64,000 nt of DNA from Mycobacterium sp. E787 (GTDB lineage Bacteria; Actinomycetota; Actinomycetes; Mycobacteriales; Mycobacteriaceae): the NCBI RefSeq assembly GCF_001668725.1, contig NZ_LZKL01000033.1, positions 62,001-126,000 on the forward strand, written 5' to 3'. A program made the position numbers and the translations under genes. This document shows positions 37,056-50,200 of this stretch, one piece after another. Numbering within the stretch: position 1 is the first letter of the stretch; every line of letters begins with the position of its first letter. The notes beneath the pieces were generated by a model that was given only the letters and a program-made list of their open reading frames with translations, did not search any database and was not told the origin of the DNA.

Positions 37056-37186
37056 GCAGGCGCGGACGCGAGGGCCGCGGCGGGCCGTGCTACCGAGGAC
37101 TGCGACTTCTGACGCCGTCGTGAACGGCGCATGAATTGTGGGTCGGCCGCGACGCCCCGCGAGCGCGCCGACGTGAGACTTATGAC

Positions 37187-37600
37187 GTGACTTCAACCCA
37201 CGAGAACCACAAGCACGCCAAGTTTCTCCGGTCAGTGATCCGTTGGCTGGACGTCGGGTACCCGCAGGGCGTCCCCGGGCCGGACCAGGTCGCATTGTTC
37301 GCCCTGCTCAAGAGCACGCCACTAACCCAGGATCAGCTCGACGAAGTGGTGCACAACATCGTCTCGAAGCACAAGGCCGAGGGCGACGGTTCAGTCAGCC
37401 GCGACGAGATCGAGGAGTTCATCTCCCAGACCACCCACCACGACCCCGGTCGGGAGGACATCATCCGGGTGGCCGCGACGCTGGCCGCGGCCGGCTGGCC
37501 GCTGGCCGGCATCGACGTCAGCGAGGTATGCCCGGGTGACGACCACGCCGAGGCGGCCGAAGAGGTTGCCTGCCAGGGCGTGTCGAAAACCCCGTCATAG
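37187..37600 (+). CDS. DUF3349-family protein (Rv3046c-like)
   Basis: 137 residues from GTG 37187. [29 protein letters not shown] is the conserved start of DUF3349, and [12 protein letters not shown] is repeated in family members. Small helical actinobacterial proteins of unknown function. The last 6 bases overlap the end of convergent adhC. Confidence 0.8.
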   Translation: MTSTHENHKHAKFLRSVIRWLDVGYPQGVPGPDQVALFALLKSTPLTQDQLDEVVHNIVSKHKAEGDGSVSRDEIEEFISQTTHHDPGREDIIRVAATLAAAGWPLAGIDVSEVCPGDDHAEAAEEVACQGVSKTPS

Positions 37601-38635
37601 CTTCGAGATGTCGATCACGAAGCGGTAGCGCACGTCGCTGGCGAGCACCCGCTCGTAGGCCTCGTTGATGTAGTCGGGCTCGATCAGCTCGATCTCGGGC
37701 GTCACGTCGTGCTCGGCGCAGAAGTCCAGCATCTCCTGCGTCTCGGCGATGCCGCCGATGTTGGAGCCGGACAGGCTGCGTCGCATGAGCGCCAACGCGA
37801 ACGCGTGGGTCTCCATCGGGTGCTCGGGGATCCCGAGCTCGACGAGGGTCCCGTCGACGTCGAGCAGATTGAGATAGTCGTCGAGCGGCAGGTTCGCCGA
37901 GACGGTGTTGAGGATCAGGTCGAAGCTGCCGCGCAGCTTCTTGAAGGTGTCCGGGTCGGCCGTCGCGTAGTAGTTGCCGGCACCGAGCCGCAGCCCGTCC
38001 TCCATCTTCTTCAGCGACTGGGACAGCACGCTCACCTCGGCGCCCATCGCGGCGCCCAGCTTCACGCCCATGTGCCCCAGGCCGCCCAGGCCGATGATCG
38101 CCAGGCGGGTTCCCGGCCCGGCCTTCCAGTGCCGCAGCGGGGAGAACAGCGTGATGCCGGCGCACAGCAGCGGCGCCGCCTTGTCCAGCGGCAGCGAGTC
38201 GGGGATGCGCAGGACGAAGTTCTCGTCGACGACGATCGCCTGGCTGTAGCCGCCCTGCGTCGGCGTGCCGTCCTTGTCGGTGGAGTTGTAGGTGAAGATC
38301 GCGCCCCGTTTGCAGTACTGCTCGAGTCCGGCCTGGCAGCTGCTGCACTCCCCGCAGGAATTGACCATGCAGCCCACGCCGACGTGGTCGCCCACCCGGT
38401 ATTTGGTGACCTCGGAACCCACCTCGGTCACGACGCCGGCGATCTCGTGTCCCACGACCACGGGGTAATTCGGGGTGCCCCACTCGCCTTTGGCGGTGTG
38501 GATGTCGGAGTGGCAGATGCCGGCGAACTTGATGTCGATCACGACGTCGTGCGGGCCGGGGTCGCGACGTTCGATGGTGGTCTTGGTCAGCGGTGCCGTC
38601 GGCGAGGTGGCGGCGTACGCCGAAACTGTGCTCAT
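37595..38635 (-). CDS. adhC: Zinc, NADP-dependent alcohol dehydrogenase AdhC
   Basis: 346 residues. Catalytic zinc ligands include C41 in GICHSD and the His in GHEIAG; a structural zinc site has four Cys in [19 protein letters not shown] binds GLGGLGHMG. This is the cinnamyl-alcohol/YahK-like class reducing aldehydes to alcohols. Mycobacterial AdhC has been linked to lipid aldehyde metabolism. It is followed by the end of the DUF3349 gene and preceded by fecB on the same strand. Confidence 0.93.
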   Translation of the reverse strand: MSTVSAYAATSPTAPLTKTTIERRDPGPHDVVIDIKFAGICHSDIHTAKGEWGTPNYPVVVGHEIAGVVTEVGSEVTKYRVGDHVGVGCMVNSCGECSSCQAGLEQYCKRGAIFTYNSTDKDGTPTQGGYSQAIVVDENFVLRIPDSLPLDKAAPLLCAGITLFSPLRHWKAGPGTRLAIIGLGGLGHMGVKLGAAMGAEVSVLSQSLKKMEDGLRLGAGNYYATADPDTFKKLRGSFDLILNTVSANLPLDDYLNLLDVDGTLVELGIPEHPMETHAFALALMRRSLSGSNIGGIAETQEMLDFCAEHDVTPEIELIEPDYINEAYERVLASDVRYRFVIDISKL

Positions 38636-38738
38636 GAAATATCCCTCTTTGATCTCGATTGCGTCGTAAAGAAGTTTAGCTAAGGTAATGTTCTCGGGCC
38701 ACTTGGCGGGTGGCGCCCCGCGTGCCAGCTTAGGACGG

Positions 38739-39824
38739 CTAGTTGATCGGCGCGTTGAGCAGGCGCAGGTCGTCGACGATGCCGCGGGCCGCGATCAGGC
38801 CCTCGCCGGTCTGCCACACCTCGTCGTTGACCACGTAGACCCGGTTGTCGTGATTGGCCGACAGCTTGCGCCAGGGGTTGCTGTCCAGCACGGCGGCGGC
38901 GCGGTCCGCGGCGGCCGGGGTGGCGCACGACACGTAGACCACGTCGGCGTCGGCGGCCGACAGGTCCGGGTTCTTGCCGAGTTCGGCGTCGGTGGCGGGA
39001 ATCTCGATGTAGGGCTTGTCGGTGAACCGCTGGGCGGCCGGGCGGTCCACGCCGACCGCGCCGAGCACGCTGGCCGGGAAGTTGTTGGCCCCGTAGACCC
39101 GGATGGCGCTGGTCGTCAGCTGCACGATCGACGCCTGGAAGTGGGACGCGTCGTGGCTGGTCCCGATCTGGGTGGCCCGCTGGGTGAAGCCGCTGATCAG
39201 CGCGTCGGTGGCCGCGGTGCGCGCGGTGGCGGCGCCCACGGCGCGCAGGTTGTCCTGCCAGGCGGCGCCGGGCGCCGCCGTGAACACCGTGGGGGCGATG
39301 GCCGCGAGCTGCGGGTACAGCCTCGGGGTCAGCCCCTCCGAGCCCAGGATGAGGTCCGGGTGGGCCGCGGCGATGGCCCCCAGGTCGGGGTTGGTGCGGG
39401 TGCCCGCGCCGGGCAGGCCGTGGACCGCGTTGCCCAGATAGGCGGGCTGGCTCGAGGCCCCGTCGGGCAGCGCGGCGGCGACCACCCGCGATTGCAGACC
39501 GAGCGCGCACAGGGTGTCGAGCTGGTCGCCGGAGAGCACCACGATGCGCTGCGGCTCCGCGGGTACCGCGACCGTGTCGGGGGTGAGGCCCGCCGCGTTG
39601 CGGGCCTGCCGCGTCGGTGGCCCCGGATCGGCCGCGGCGGCGTCGCGCGCGCACGACTCGTCGGGCTTGCGGTCGTTGCCCAACACGCCGGCTCCGGCGA
39701 TCTGTGTGGTGGGAGTGACGAGCGATCGCGCCGAGGCCTTGGAGCCTTCCGAACCGCATCCGGCGCAGGCCAGGACCGCGGCCGCCAGGGCGGCCGCCGC
39801 CACGATCGATCGCCTCCCCGGCAC
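38739..39824 (-). CDS. fecB: Iron-siderophore-type substrate-binding lipoprotein FecB
   Basis: 361 residues with a signal peptide and a lipobox ending at Cys23 (LACAGC), then a periplasmic binding protein fold: [22 protein letters not shown] and DLILGSEGL. It should sit on the outer face of the cell membrane and bind ferric siderophore or heme. No permease genes adjoin. The divergent ctaD gene starts 140 bases away. The order adhC-fecB-ctaD is that of M. tuberculosis Rv3045-Rv3043c. Confidence 0.93.
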   Translation of the reverse strand: MPGRRSIVAAAALAAAVLACAGCGSEGSKASARSLVTPTTQIAGAGVLGNDRKPDESCARDAAAADPGPPTRQARNAAGLTPDTVAVPAEPQRIVVLSGDQLDTLCALGLQSRVVAAALPDGASSQPAYLGNAVHGLPGAGTRTNPDLGAIAAAHPDLILGSEGLTPRLYPQLAAIAPTVFTAAPGAAWQDNLRAVGAATARTAATDALISGFTQRATQIGTSHDASHFQASIVQLTTSAIRVYGANNFPASVLGAVGVDRPAAQRFTDKPYIEIPATDAELGKNPDLSAADADVVYVSCATPAAADRAAAVLDSNPWRKLSANHDNRVYVVNDEVWQTGEGLIAARGIVDDLRLLNAPIN

Positions 39825-39888
39825 GGGTCCGACGCTAACATCCGGCGACCCCGCAGCCTTTTACGACAGTTTGTAGGACTGCCCCTGA

Positions 39889-42975
<3,087 letters not shown>

Positions 42976-42984
42976 GTGCCCGAC

Positions 42985-43034
42985 CAGACGCAAAAGCCCC
43001 CAATTTCGGCGCGAAATGGGGGCTTTTGCGTCTG
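42985..43034. terminator. Palindromic hairpin, second copy of the dispersed repeat
   Basis: Perfect 17-base arms (42985-43001 with 43018-43034; core GACGCAAAAGCCCC) around ATTTCG-GCG-CGAAAT. It is nearly the same as the element at 12679-12736. It separates serB2 from the ABC ATPase gene. Confidence 0.75.
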
Positions 43035-43091
43035 TTCGCGGGAGGGACACCCGGCGGGTATTCGGGGGGCGCGGTACGGCACGATGGTTCG

Positions 43092-43934
43092 GTGCCCGAA
43101 AACGGAAGTGAGGCAGCCGACCCCGATCTGCTGATCGACTTCAGGAACGTGTCGCTGCAGCGCGACGGACGTGTCCTGGTCGGGCCGCTGGATTGGGCGG
43201 TGGAACTCGACGAGCGCTGGGTGATCATCGGGCCCAACGGCGCCGGCAAGACGTCGCTGTTGCGCATCGCCGCGGCCAGCGAGCACCCGTCGTCGGGCGT
43301 GGCGTTCGTCCTCGGCGAGCGGCTCGGGCGGGTCGACATGTCCGAGTTGCGCTCGCGGATCGGCCTGAGCTCGTCGGCCCTGGCGCAGCGCGTGCCGACC
43401 GACGAGCTGGTGCGCGACCTCGTCGTGTCGGCGGGCTATGCGGTGCTGGGCCGGTGGCGGGAGCGCTACGAGGACGTCGACTACCAGCGGGCCGTCGACA
43501 TGCTGGAAAGCCTTGGCGCGGAACACCTCGCGGACCGCACCTACGGCACGCTGTCGGAGGGGGAGCGCAAGCGGGTGCTGATCGCGCGGGCGCTGATGAC
43601 CGACCCCGAACTGCTGCTGCTCGACGAACCGGCGGCCGGCCTGGACCTGGGCGGCCGGGAGGAGTTGGTGGCCCGGCTGGCCGACCTGGCGGCCGACCCC
43701 GACGCGCCCGCGCTGGTGTTGGTCACGCATCACGTGGAGGAGGTTCCGCCCGGCTTCAGCCACTGCATGCTGCTGTCGGAGGCCAAGGTGGTGGCCGCCG
43801 GCCTGCTGCCCGACGTGCTGACCGCCGAGAACCTGTCGGCCACGTTCGGTCAGTCCATCGCCCTCGACGTCGCCGACGGGCGGTACTTCGCCCGCCGCGT
43901 CCGCACCCGCGCAGCCCACCGGAGGCAACTATGA
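43092..43934 (+). CDS. ABC transporter ATP-binding protein (Rv3041c-like)
   Basis: 280 residues from GTG 43092. Walker A is GPNGAGKTS at 47-55, the signature is LSEGERKRV, Walker B is ELLLLDEP, and the switch His is in VTHHVEE. No permease gene is adjacent, so it may serve another system or act as a soluble ABC protein. The frame is open far upstream, but that extension overlaps ctaD and serB2 and is not coding. The stop overlaps the Nudix start (ATGA). Confidence 0.9.
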   Translation: MPENGSEAADPDLLIDFRNVSLQRDGRVLVGPLDWAVELDERWVIIGPNGAGKTSLLRIAAASEHPSSGVAFVLGERLGRVDMSELRSRIGLSSSALAQRVPTDELVRDLVVSAGYAVLGRWRERYEDVDYQRAVDMLESLGAEHLADRTYGTLSEGERKRVLIARALMTDPELLLLDEPAAGLDLGGREELVARLADLAADPDAPALVLVTHHVEEVPPGFSHCMLLSEAKVVAAGLLPDVLTAENLSATFGQSIALDVADGRYFARRVRTRAAHRRQL

Positions 43935-44761
43935 CTTCCCCGACTTCCCCGCCGGATCCGCCGCCCCTGGTGCCCCGCCCGGCCGCGACCGTGATGCTGG
44001 TCCGCGACGACCCCGAGGGTATCGCGGTGTTCCTGATGCGCCGGCACGCCAAGATGGAGTTCGCCGCCGGGACGATGGTGTTTCCCGGCGGGGGCGTCGA
44101 CGACCGCGACCGCAACGCCGATATCGCGTGGGCCGGCCCGCCGCCGGGGTGGTGGGCGCAGCGGTTCGGCATCGAGCCCGACCTGGCCGAGGCGCTGGTC
44201 TGCGCCGCCGCCCGCGAGACGTTCGAGGAGTCGGGCGTGCTGTTCGCCGGGCCGGCCGGTGACCCGGACGGTATCGTCGGCGACGCCTCGGTGTACGGCG
44301 ACGCGCGCCGCGCGCTGGCCGAGGGGACGCTGTCCTTCGCCGACTTCCTGCGCCGCGAAAACCTGGAGCTGCGTTCCGATTTGCTGCGGCCGTGGGCCAA
44401 CTGGGTGACCCCGGAGGCCGAGCGCACCCGCCGCTACGACACCTATTTCTTCGTGGGGGCGCTGCCCGAGGGGCAGCGGGCGGACGGGCACAACACCGAG
44501 TCCGACCGCGCCGGCTGGACGACGCCGCAGGCCGCCATCGACGACTTCGCCGCCGGCCGCTGCTTCCTGCTGCCGCCGACTTGGACGCAACTCGACTCGC
44601 TGGCCGGTCGCACCGTCGCCGACGTGCTGGCGGTCGAGCGCCAGATCGTCCCGGTGCAGCCGCACCTCGAAATCCAGGGCGACAACTGGGTTTTCGAGTT
44701 CTTCGACTCCGACCGCTACCACCAGGCCCGCGAGGCGGGCGGGATGGGATGGCGGCATTGA
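43931..44761 (+). CDS. Nudix hydrolase-like protein (Rv3040c-like)
   Basis: 276 residues. The Nudix box is split by an insertion: GGG near residue 57 and REtFEESGV (ARETFEESG) near 98, as in NUDT7/8/19-like CoA or peroxisomal nudix proteins. It may hydrolyse CoA derivatives or other nucleoside-diphosphate compounds. The gene overlaps the ABC ATPase upstream and the echA17 start downstream, forming a tight operon. Confidence 0.85.
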   Translation: MTSPTSPPDPPPLVPRPAATVMLVRDDPEGIAVFLMRRHAKMEFAAGTMVFPGGGVDDRDRNADIAWAGPPPGWWAQRFGIEPDLAEALVCAAARETFEESGVLFAGPAGDPDGIVGDASVYGDARRALAEGTLSFADFLRRENLELRSDLLRPWANWVTPEAERTRRYDTYFFVGALPEGQRADGHNTESDRAGWTTPQAAIDDFAAGRCFLLPPTWTQLDSLAGRTVADVLAVERQIVPVQPHLEIQGDNWVFEFFDSDRYHQAREAGGMGWRH

Positions 44762-45441
44762 GGGAGTTCGTCAGCGTCGTCGTCAGCGACGGGACGCGCG
44801 ACGCCGGGCTGGCGATGCTGCTCGTCTCGCGGCCGCCCACCAACGCGATGACCCGGCAGGTCTACCGCGAGATCGTGTCCGCGGCCGACGAGCTGGGGCG
44901 GCGCGACGACGTCGCCGCCGTCATCCTGTTCGGCGGCCACGAGATCTTCTCCGCCGGCGACGACCTGCCCGAGCTGCGGACGCTGACCGCGCCGGAGGCC
45001 GACGCCGCGGCCCGGGTGCGCCGCGAGGCCGTCGACGCCGTGGCGGCGATCCCGAAGCCGACGGTGGCCGCGATCACCGGCTACGCGCTGGGCGCGGGCC
45101 TCACGCTGGCGCTGGCGGCCGACTGGCGGGTCAGCGGCGACAACGTGAAGTTCGGCGCCACCGAGATCCTGGCCGGCCTGGTCCCGGGCGGCGGGGGAAT
45201 GGCGCGCCTGGCCCGCATCGCCGGGGCGAGCAGGGCCAAGGAGCTGGTGTTCAGCGGGCGCTTCTTCGACGCCGAGGAGGCCCTGGCGCTGGGGCTGATC
45301 GACGAGATGGTGGCCCCCGACGACGTCTACGACGCCGCCGCGGCCTGGGCGCGCCGCTTCCTGGAGGGGCCGCGCGGCGCCCTCGCCGCCGCCAAGGCGG
45401 GAATCAATGCCGTTTTCGGCCCGCCACCGCAAGCCGATTAG
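44749..45441 (+). CDS. echA17: Enoyl-CoA hydratase/isomerase family EchA17, shortened C-terminus
   Basis: 230 residues from ATG 44749, inside the end of the Nudix gene. The crotonase core is intact: [24 protein letters not shown] and [16 protein letters not shown]. One of the two usual catalytic Glu positions is Thr (in GLTLALA); the other Glu is in ATEIL. The tuberculosis protein is, from memory, about 254 residues and continues with an ELAPAE-type helical tail; here it stops after [12 protein letters not shown], roughly 25-30 residues short. The tail normally helps trimer contacts, so function may be altered. Confidence 0.82.
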   Translation: MAALREFVSVVVSDGTRDAGLAMLLVSRPPTNAMTRQVYREIVSAADELGRRDDVAAVILFGGHEIFSAGDDLPELRTLTAPEADAAARVRREAVDAVAAIPKPTVAAITGYALGAGLTLALAADWRVSGDNVKFGATEILAGLVPGGGGMARLARIAGASRAKELVFSGRFFDAEEALALGLIDEMVAPDDVYDAAAAWARRFLEGPRGALAAAKAGINAVFGPPPQAD

Positions 45442-45451
45442 GCTGCCGTTC

Positions 45452-46435
45452 ATGACGACGAGTACCGATCTCCCAGGCGACGCCGTTCCCAACCCGCACG
45501 CCACCGCCGAGCAGGTGGAAGCGGCGCGGCACGACAGCAAGCTCGCCCAGGTGCTCTACCACGACTGGGAGGCCGAGACCTACGACGAGAAGTGGTCGAT
45601 CTCCTACGATCAGCGCTGCATCGACTACGCCAGGGACTGCTTCGACGGCGTCGTCCCCGAGGACGGCATCGCCGAGCTGCCCTACGACCGTGCCCTCGAA
45701 TTGGGTTGCGGCACAGGGTTTTTCCTGCTCAACCTGATCCAATCCGGGGTGGCTCGACGCGGGTCGGTCACCGACCTGTCGCCCGGCATGGTCAAGGTCG
45801 CCACCCGCAACGGCCAATCGCTCGGGCTGGACATCGACGGCCGCGTGGCCGACGCCGAGGGCATCCCGTACGAGGACAACACGTTCGACCTGGTCGTCGG
45901 GCACGCCGTGCTGCACCACATCCCCGACGTCGAGCTGTCGCTGCGCGAGGTGGTCCGGGTGCTGCGCCCCGGCGGCCGATTCGTGTTCGCCGGCGAGCCG
46001 AGCAACGCCGGCGAGGTCTACGCGCGCGCTCTCTCGACGCTGACCTGGCGGGTCGTCACCAACGTCACCCGGTTGCCGGGCCTGACCGGCTGGCGCCGCC
46101 CGCAGGCGGAGCTGGACGAGTCCTCGCGCGCCGCCGCGCTGGAGGCGCTGGTCGACCTGCACACCTTCGCGCCCGAAGACCTGGAGCGCATGGCCGGCAA
46201 CGCCGGCGCGGTCGACGTGCGGACCGCCACCGTGGAGTTCACCGCCGCGATGCTGGGCTGGCCGCTGCGCACGTTCGAATGCGCGGTCCCGCCGGGGCGG
46301 CTGGGCTGGGGCTGGGCGCACTTCGCGTTCAACAGCTGGAAGGCGCTGAGCTGGCTGGATGCCAACGTGTCGCGGCACCTGGTGCCCAAGGGGTGGTTCT
46401 ACAACGTGATGGTCACCGGGGTCAAACCCTCCTGA
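45452..46435 (+). CDS. SAM-dependent methyltransferase (Rv3038c-like)
   Basis: 327 residues from ATG 45452. The SAM-binding motif I is LELGCGTGFF, followed by VTDLSPGM, FDLVVGHAVLHHIPD and LREVVRVLRPGGRF, a class I methyltransferase of the Methyltransf_11/25 type. Substrate unknown. The N-terminal 80 residues include YHDWEAETYDEKWSISYD. Eleven bases after echA17 in the same transcript. Confidence 0.85.
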   Translation: MTTSTDLPGDAVPNPHATAEQVEAARHDSKLAQVLYHDWEAETYDEKWSISYDQRCIDYARDCFDGVVPEDGIAELPYDRALELGCGTGFFLLNLIQSGVARRGSVTDLSPGMVKVATRNGQSLGLDIDGRVADAEGIPYEDNTFDLVVGHAVLHHIPDVELSLREVVRVLRPGGRFVFAGEPSNAGEVYARALSTLTWRVVTNVTRLPGLTGWRRPQAELDESSRAAALEALVDLHTFAPEDLERMAGNAGAVDVRTATVEFTAAMLGWPLRTFECAVPPGRLGWGWAHFAFNSWKALSWLDANVSRHLVPKGWFYNVMVTGVKPS

Positions 46436-47625
46436 GTGCGGGGCTGCAATTCAGCAGCGACGACGTCAGCTACCTGCGGTCGGAATCGGGGGCCGCGGCG
46501 CTGGACTTCGTCGGCGAACTCGAGCTGAGCGAAGCCACCAGGATCGCGGACGTCGCGGCCGCGCGCGCCCGGTTCGGCGACCGGGCACCGGCGCTGGTGG
46601 AGACGACGCTGCTGCGCCGCCGCGCGGCCGACAAGCTGGGCGAGCTCGGTGACGTGTCGGAGTGGTTGTTCACCGACGAGGCGCTGCAGCAGGCCACCGC
46701 GGCGCCGGTGGCGCTGCACCGGGCCGCCCGGCTCGCGCAGGCCGGCGTGCCGGTGCACGACGCGACCTGCTCGATCGGCACCGAACTGGCCGCGCTGCGC
46801 CGCTTCGGGAGCCGCGCCGTGGGCAGCGACATCGACCCGGTGCGCCTCGCGATGGCCCGCCACAACCTGGGGCCGGCGGCCGACCTCTGCCGCGCCGACG
46901 CGCTGCACCCGGTGACCCGCGACGCGGTGGTGCTCGCCGACCCGGGGCGCCGTGACGGCGGGCGGCGGCGCTTCCGCGTCGACGACTACCAGCCCGGCCT
47001 CGGTCGATTGCTCGACACCAACCGGGACCGCGATTTCGCCGTGAAGTGTTCCCCCGGAATCAATTTCGAGCGGTTGCGGCGCCTCGGATTCGACGGCGAG
47101 ATCGAGGTGACGTCGTATCGCGGGTCGGTCCGGGAGGCGTGCCTGTGGTCGACCGGCCTGGCGGGGCCGGGGGTGCGCCGGCGGGCGAGCGTGCTGGATC
47201 GCGGCGAACAGGTCACCGACAACGAACCGGACGAGTGCGGGGTGCGACCGGCGGGGCGCTGGATCGTCGACCCCGACGGCGCCGTGGTCCGGGCCGGGCT
47301 GGTGCGCCACTACGGGGCGCGCCACGGGCTGTGGCAACTAGACCCCGACATCGCCTACCTGTCGGGGGAGCGGCTGCCGCCGGGCGTGCGCGGCTTCGAG
47401 GTTCTCGAGCAGCTGGCGTTCGACGAGCGCCGGCTGCGGCAGGCCCTGGCGGCGCTGGGCTGCGGCGCGCTGGAAATCCTCGTCCGCGGGGTGCGCGTGG
47501 ACCCCGACGCGTTGCGCGGACGGCTGCGGCCGCGCGGCGACCGGCCGCTGTCGGTCGTCATCGCCCGCATCGGCTCCGGGGCCGACGGTCGCGCGACGGC
47601 CTTCGTCTGCCGTCCCTCCCGCTGA
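46393..47625 (+). CDS. THUMP-like / methyltransferase-related protein (Rv3037c-like)
   Basis: About 410 residues if GTG 46393 is the start; this overlaps the preceding gene by 43 bases and the true start is uncertain, as the nearest in-frame alternatives are CTG 46432 and later GTG codons. The frame has a Rossmann-like methyltransferase pattern (VHDATCSIGTELAALRRFG, GSDIDPVRLAMARHN, VLADPGRRDGG) and a C-terminal domain (LEILVRGVRVDPDALR) seen in THUMP-like proteins. It could modify RNA. Function not established. Confidence 0.7.
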   Translation: MVLQRDGHRGQTLLSAGLQFSSDDVSYLRSESGAAALDFVGELELSEATRIADVAAARARFGDRAPALVETTLLRRRAADKLGELGDVSEWLFTDEALQQATAAPVALHRAARLAQAGVPVHDATCSIGTELAALRRFGSRAVGSDIDPVRLAMARHNLGPAADLCRADALHPVTRDAVVLADPGRRDGGRRRFRVDDYQPGLGRLLDTNRDRDFAVKCSPGINFERLRRLGFDGEIEVTSYRGSVREACLWSTGLAGPGVRRRASVLDRGEQVTDNEPDECGVRPAGRWIVDPDGAVVRAGLVRHYGARHGLWQLDPDIAYLSGERLPPGVRGFEVLEQLAFDERRLRQALAALGCGALEILVRGVRVDPDALRGRLRPRGDRPLSVVIARIGSGADGRATAFVCRPSR

Positions 47626-47693
47626 CGCGCGGGTAGGCTGGCTGCGGTCATTCTGGTAGGCGCCCCGCCCTGATCTGCGAGGACAATTCGACG

Positions 47694-48389
47694 ATGCGTT
47701 ACCCGATAGCGGCCGCGGTGCTGTGCGCCGCGGTCATGCTGGGTTGGCCGGCGGCCCCTCGGTCGGCCGCCGAGCCGCCGTCGTGCGCGGGCCTGGGCGG
47801 CGCCGTCGAGGCCGGGCAGATGTGTCACGTGCACGCCAGCGGCCCCATGTACACACTCAACATGACGTTTCCCGCCGACTATCCCGACGAGCAGGCGCTG
47901 ACCGACTACATCACCCAGAATCGCGACGGGTTCATCAACGTGGCGCAGGGGTCCGGGCCCCGCGACCAGCCCTACCAGATGGAGGCCACCACCGAGCAGC
48001 ACACCGCCGGCCAGCTGCCGCACAACACCCGCAGCGTCGTGCTGAAGTTCTTCCAGGACGTCGGCGGGTCACGTACGTCCACCTGGTACAAGGCGTTCAA
48101 CTACAACCTCGGCAGCAAACAGCCCATCACCTTCGACAACCTGTTCGCGCCGGGCACGACCCCGCTGGACACCATCTTCCCGCTGGTGCAACGCGACCTG
48201 AACCGCCAGAACCCGTTCGGGGCGGCGATATTGCCGTCCAACGGGCTCGACCCGTCGCACTATCAGAACTTCGCCATCACCGACGACCAGTTGATCTTCT
48301 ACTTCGCTCCGGGCGAGATGCTTCCCGCGTTTGCCGGACCGGCCCAGGCCCAGGTGCCCCGCAACGCCATTCCGCCGCTGGCCATCTAG
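47694..48389 (+). CDS. Secreted DUF3298-like protein (TB22.2/Rv3036c-like)
   Basis: 231 residues with a signal peptide (residues 1-26, cleavage near PRSAAE). The mature protein has YTLNMTFPADYPDEQALTDYI, SVVLKFFQDVGGSRT, ITFDNLFAPGT and LIFYFAPGEMLPAFAGP, the RsiV/DUF3298 fold known for lysozyme binding in RsiV. Exported to the cell surface or medium; role unknown in mycobacteria. Confidence 0.85.
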   Translation: MRYPIAAAVLCAAVMLGWPAAPRSAAEPPSCAGLGGAVEAGQMCHVHASGPMYTLNMTFPADYPDEQALTDYITQNRDGFINVAQGSGPRDQPYQMEATTEQHTAGQLPHNTRSVVLKFFQDVGGSRTSTWYKAFNYNLGSKQPITFDNLFAPGTTPLDTIFPLVQRDLNRQNPFGAAILPSNGLDPSHYQNFAITDDQLIFYFAPGEMLPAFAGPAQAQVPRNAIPPLAI

Positions 48390-48410
48390 CGCAGCGTGCA
48401 GGTCCCGGGC

Positions 48411-48746
48411 TCAAACCGGCCCGGCCTGCCACTCCATCGCCGCGGCGCCGAGCGCCAGCGCGACCTGCGCCGCGCAGCCGATGATCGGCACGAAGAAGGC
48501 GGTCCGGTGCCGGACGAGCAGATAAACGCAGACCGCAACGTCTGCGATGAGGACCGTGGCGCCGCCCCAGATCCCCAGCATCATGGCCCGGTCGATCCAG
48601 GCCGGGTCGCCGCAGCGCACCGAGCCGCACGGGTCGGTGACCATGACGAGCAACTCCAGCAGCACCACCGTCGCGCCCAGCAAGAACCCGTGGACGATCA
48701 GCAGGCCGACTGTGGCGACCACGTCCGCCGGGCGGCGCGTGCTCAT
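48411..48746 (-). CDS. Three-helix small membrane protein
   Basis: 111 residues with about three hydrophobic segments (near 10-35, 55-75 and 82-105). Cys in TDPCGSVRCGD may form an extracytoplasmic disulfide. No family recognised. Its ATG overlaps the stop of the upstream lipoprotein gene (ATGA), so it is translated with it. Confidence 0.65.
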   Translation of the reverse strand: MSTRRPADVVATVGLLIVHGFLLGATVVLLELLVMVTDPCGSVRCGDPAWIDRAMMLGIWGGATVLIADVAVCVYLLVRHRTAFFVPIIGCAAQVALALGAAAMEWQAGPV

Positions 48747-50065
48747 GCCGGGCTGAAGCTGTAGACCTGGCCGTCGCTGGTGGCGACCACCACCCGGCGA
48801 TCGTTGCCGACCGCCGCGCCGACGGGATAGCCGGTGGCCGCGGGCAGCGGGTAGCTACCCAGGGTGTGGCCGTTGCCGGGATCGAAGGCCAGCACCGACA
48901 TGCCGGGCGCGCCATTGGCACTCGGGCCGGTGACCACCGCGTAGCCGACGCCGCCGCCGGCCAGGCTCGACGACGAGAGCGGCGTGACGTCGTCGCGGCG
49001 CCAGACCGCGTCGGCGTGATCGCCGGCGTCCTTGAACGCCGCCAGCCGGGTGTCGGGCCCGCCGCCCGACACGATCAGCCCCTGTGGGGTGACCGCGGGC
49101 GGTGTTTGCGCCAGAAAGCCAAGGGGCGCAGACCATTTCGGCTTCCCGTCGGGGGCGTGTAGGGCCCACAGCCGTTGGTCGCGGCCGTTGACGTAGACGG
49201 TCGACCCGTCGGCGGACAACACCGGGCTGGCGATGACGCCGCCGCCCACCGCGTCGCTGGTCCATTCCCGGCTCAGCAGCGGGGACTGGCCGGCGTGGTA
49301 CTTCAGCCCGACCAGGCCCGCCGCCGGTGCGCCCGGCTGCCAGACGCCGATCACCACGATCCCGTTGCCCGCGGAGTAGGCCGGCGCGGCCGCGACCGGG
49401 CAGCCCTGCCGGGCGGGGGCGCAATCGGCCAGACCGCGCGTCGCATCGGTGGGGTCGACGCCGTCCACCAGATCGAGCGGGCTGCCGGATACCTCGCCGC
49501 GGTGTGCGTCGAAAACCAGCACCTGCCCCAGATGCGTCGCGACCAGCAGCTGGCCGTGTCCGAGAAACCTTGGGGTGGTGGGCATTCCGATCACCGGTTG
49601 CCGCCATCGCGTCCACTGGGTCACCGGAAACGACAGGAACGCCCCCGGTTGGCCGACGTAGAGGTTGTCGAAGCCGTCGAACAACGGGCCGGCGAAGCCC
49701 CCGCCCTGGACCAGCCGGACACACCAGCGCTGCCGCCCGTTGTCGTCGTTCTGCCACTCCATCAGCGAACACCCGGCCGGCGTCTGGCCGTTGAGGGCGA
49801 GATAGCTGCGCGCGCTCAGCGCCGGGCCGGCCGCCAGGCTGCCCTTGACCGATCGCGTCCACTGCAGCGAGAGCTTGGCCGCGCCGCCCGTCGCGGTGTA
49901 GCCGCTGTTGGCGGCGTCGCCGTACTGCGCGGGCCAGCCCTGCGCGGCCGAGGCGTCGACCCACGAGTCGGTGTTGCCGCAGCCCGCGAGCCCGGTCGTG
50001 AGCGCGGCGGCCAGGGCCGCACGGGCCGAACGCCGAAGCCCACGCAGGAGATGTCGGGCAAGCAC
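48743..50065 (-). CDS. PQQ-repeat beta-propeller lipoprotein (Rv3035-like)
   Basis: About 440 residues from GTG 50065. A signal peptide ends in the lipobox LAGC. The rest is a beta-propeller with repeated strands such as VLSADGSTVYVNGRDQRLWALHAPDGKPKWSAPLG. BamB-like propellers act as binding scaffolds; the same fold in mycobacteria has no assigned role. The open frame continues upstream of the start without supportive composition. Divergent from the acetyltransferase gene. Confidence 0.8.
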   Translation of the reverse strand: MLARHLLRGLRRSARAALAAALTTGLAGCGNTDSWVDASAAQGWPAQYGDAANSGYTATGGAAKLSLQWTRSVKGSLAAGPALSARSYLALNGQTPAGCSLMEWQNDDNGRQRWCVRLVQGGGFAGPLFDGFDNLYVGQPGAFLSFPVTQWTRWRQPVIGMPTTPRFLGHGQLLVATHLGQVLVFDAHRGEVSGSPLDLVDGVDPTDATRGLADCAPARQGCPVAAAPAYSAGNGIVVIGVWQPGAPAAGLVGLKYHAGQSPLLSREWTSDAVGGGVIASPVLSADGSTVYVNGRDQRLWALHAPDGKPKWSAPLGFLAQTPPAVTPQGLIVSGGGPDTRLAAFKDAGDHADAVWRRDDVTPLSSSSLAGGGVGYAVVTGPSANGAPGMSVLAFDPGNGHTLGSYPLPAATGYPVGAAVGNDRRVVVATSDGQVYSFSPA

Positions 50066-50200
50066 CTCGGGTTTCCAACTCCTCTGTGCGGGTGGCGATC
50101 GCGTACACGTGAGGGTAACCCGTGCGGGCTGTGCCGTACCCGATCGCCTCCACGGCCCGCCGTTCGGGCGTGCATCGTCGGCGGGATAGGCTTTCCGGCC

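Noticed and set aside
38673..38695. IdeR-box-like sequence (TTAGCTAAGGTAA) upstream of adhC
   Set aside because: One base short of the IdeR symmetry centre (TTAGCTAA instead of TTAGGCTAA), and it lies upstream of adhC rather than fecB. Too weak to list.
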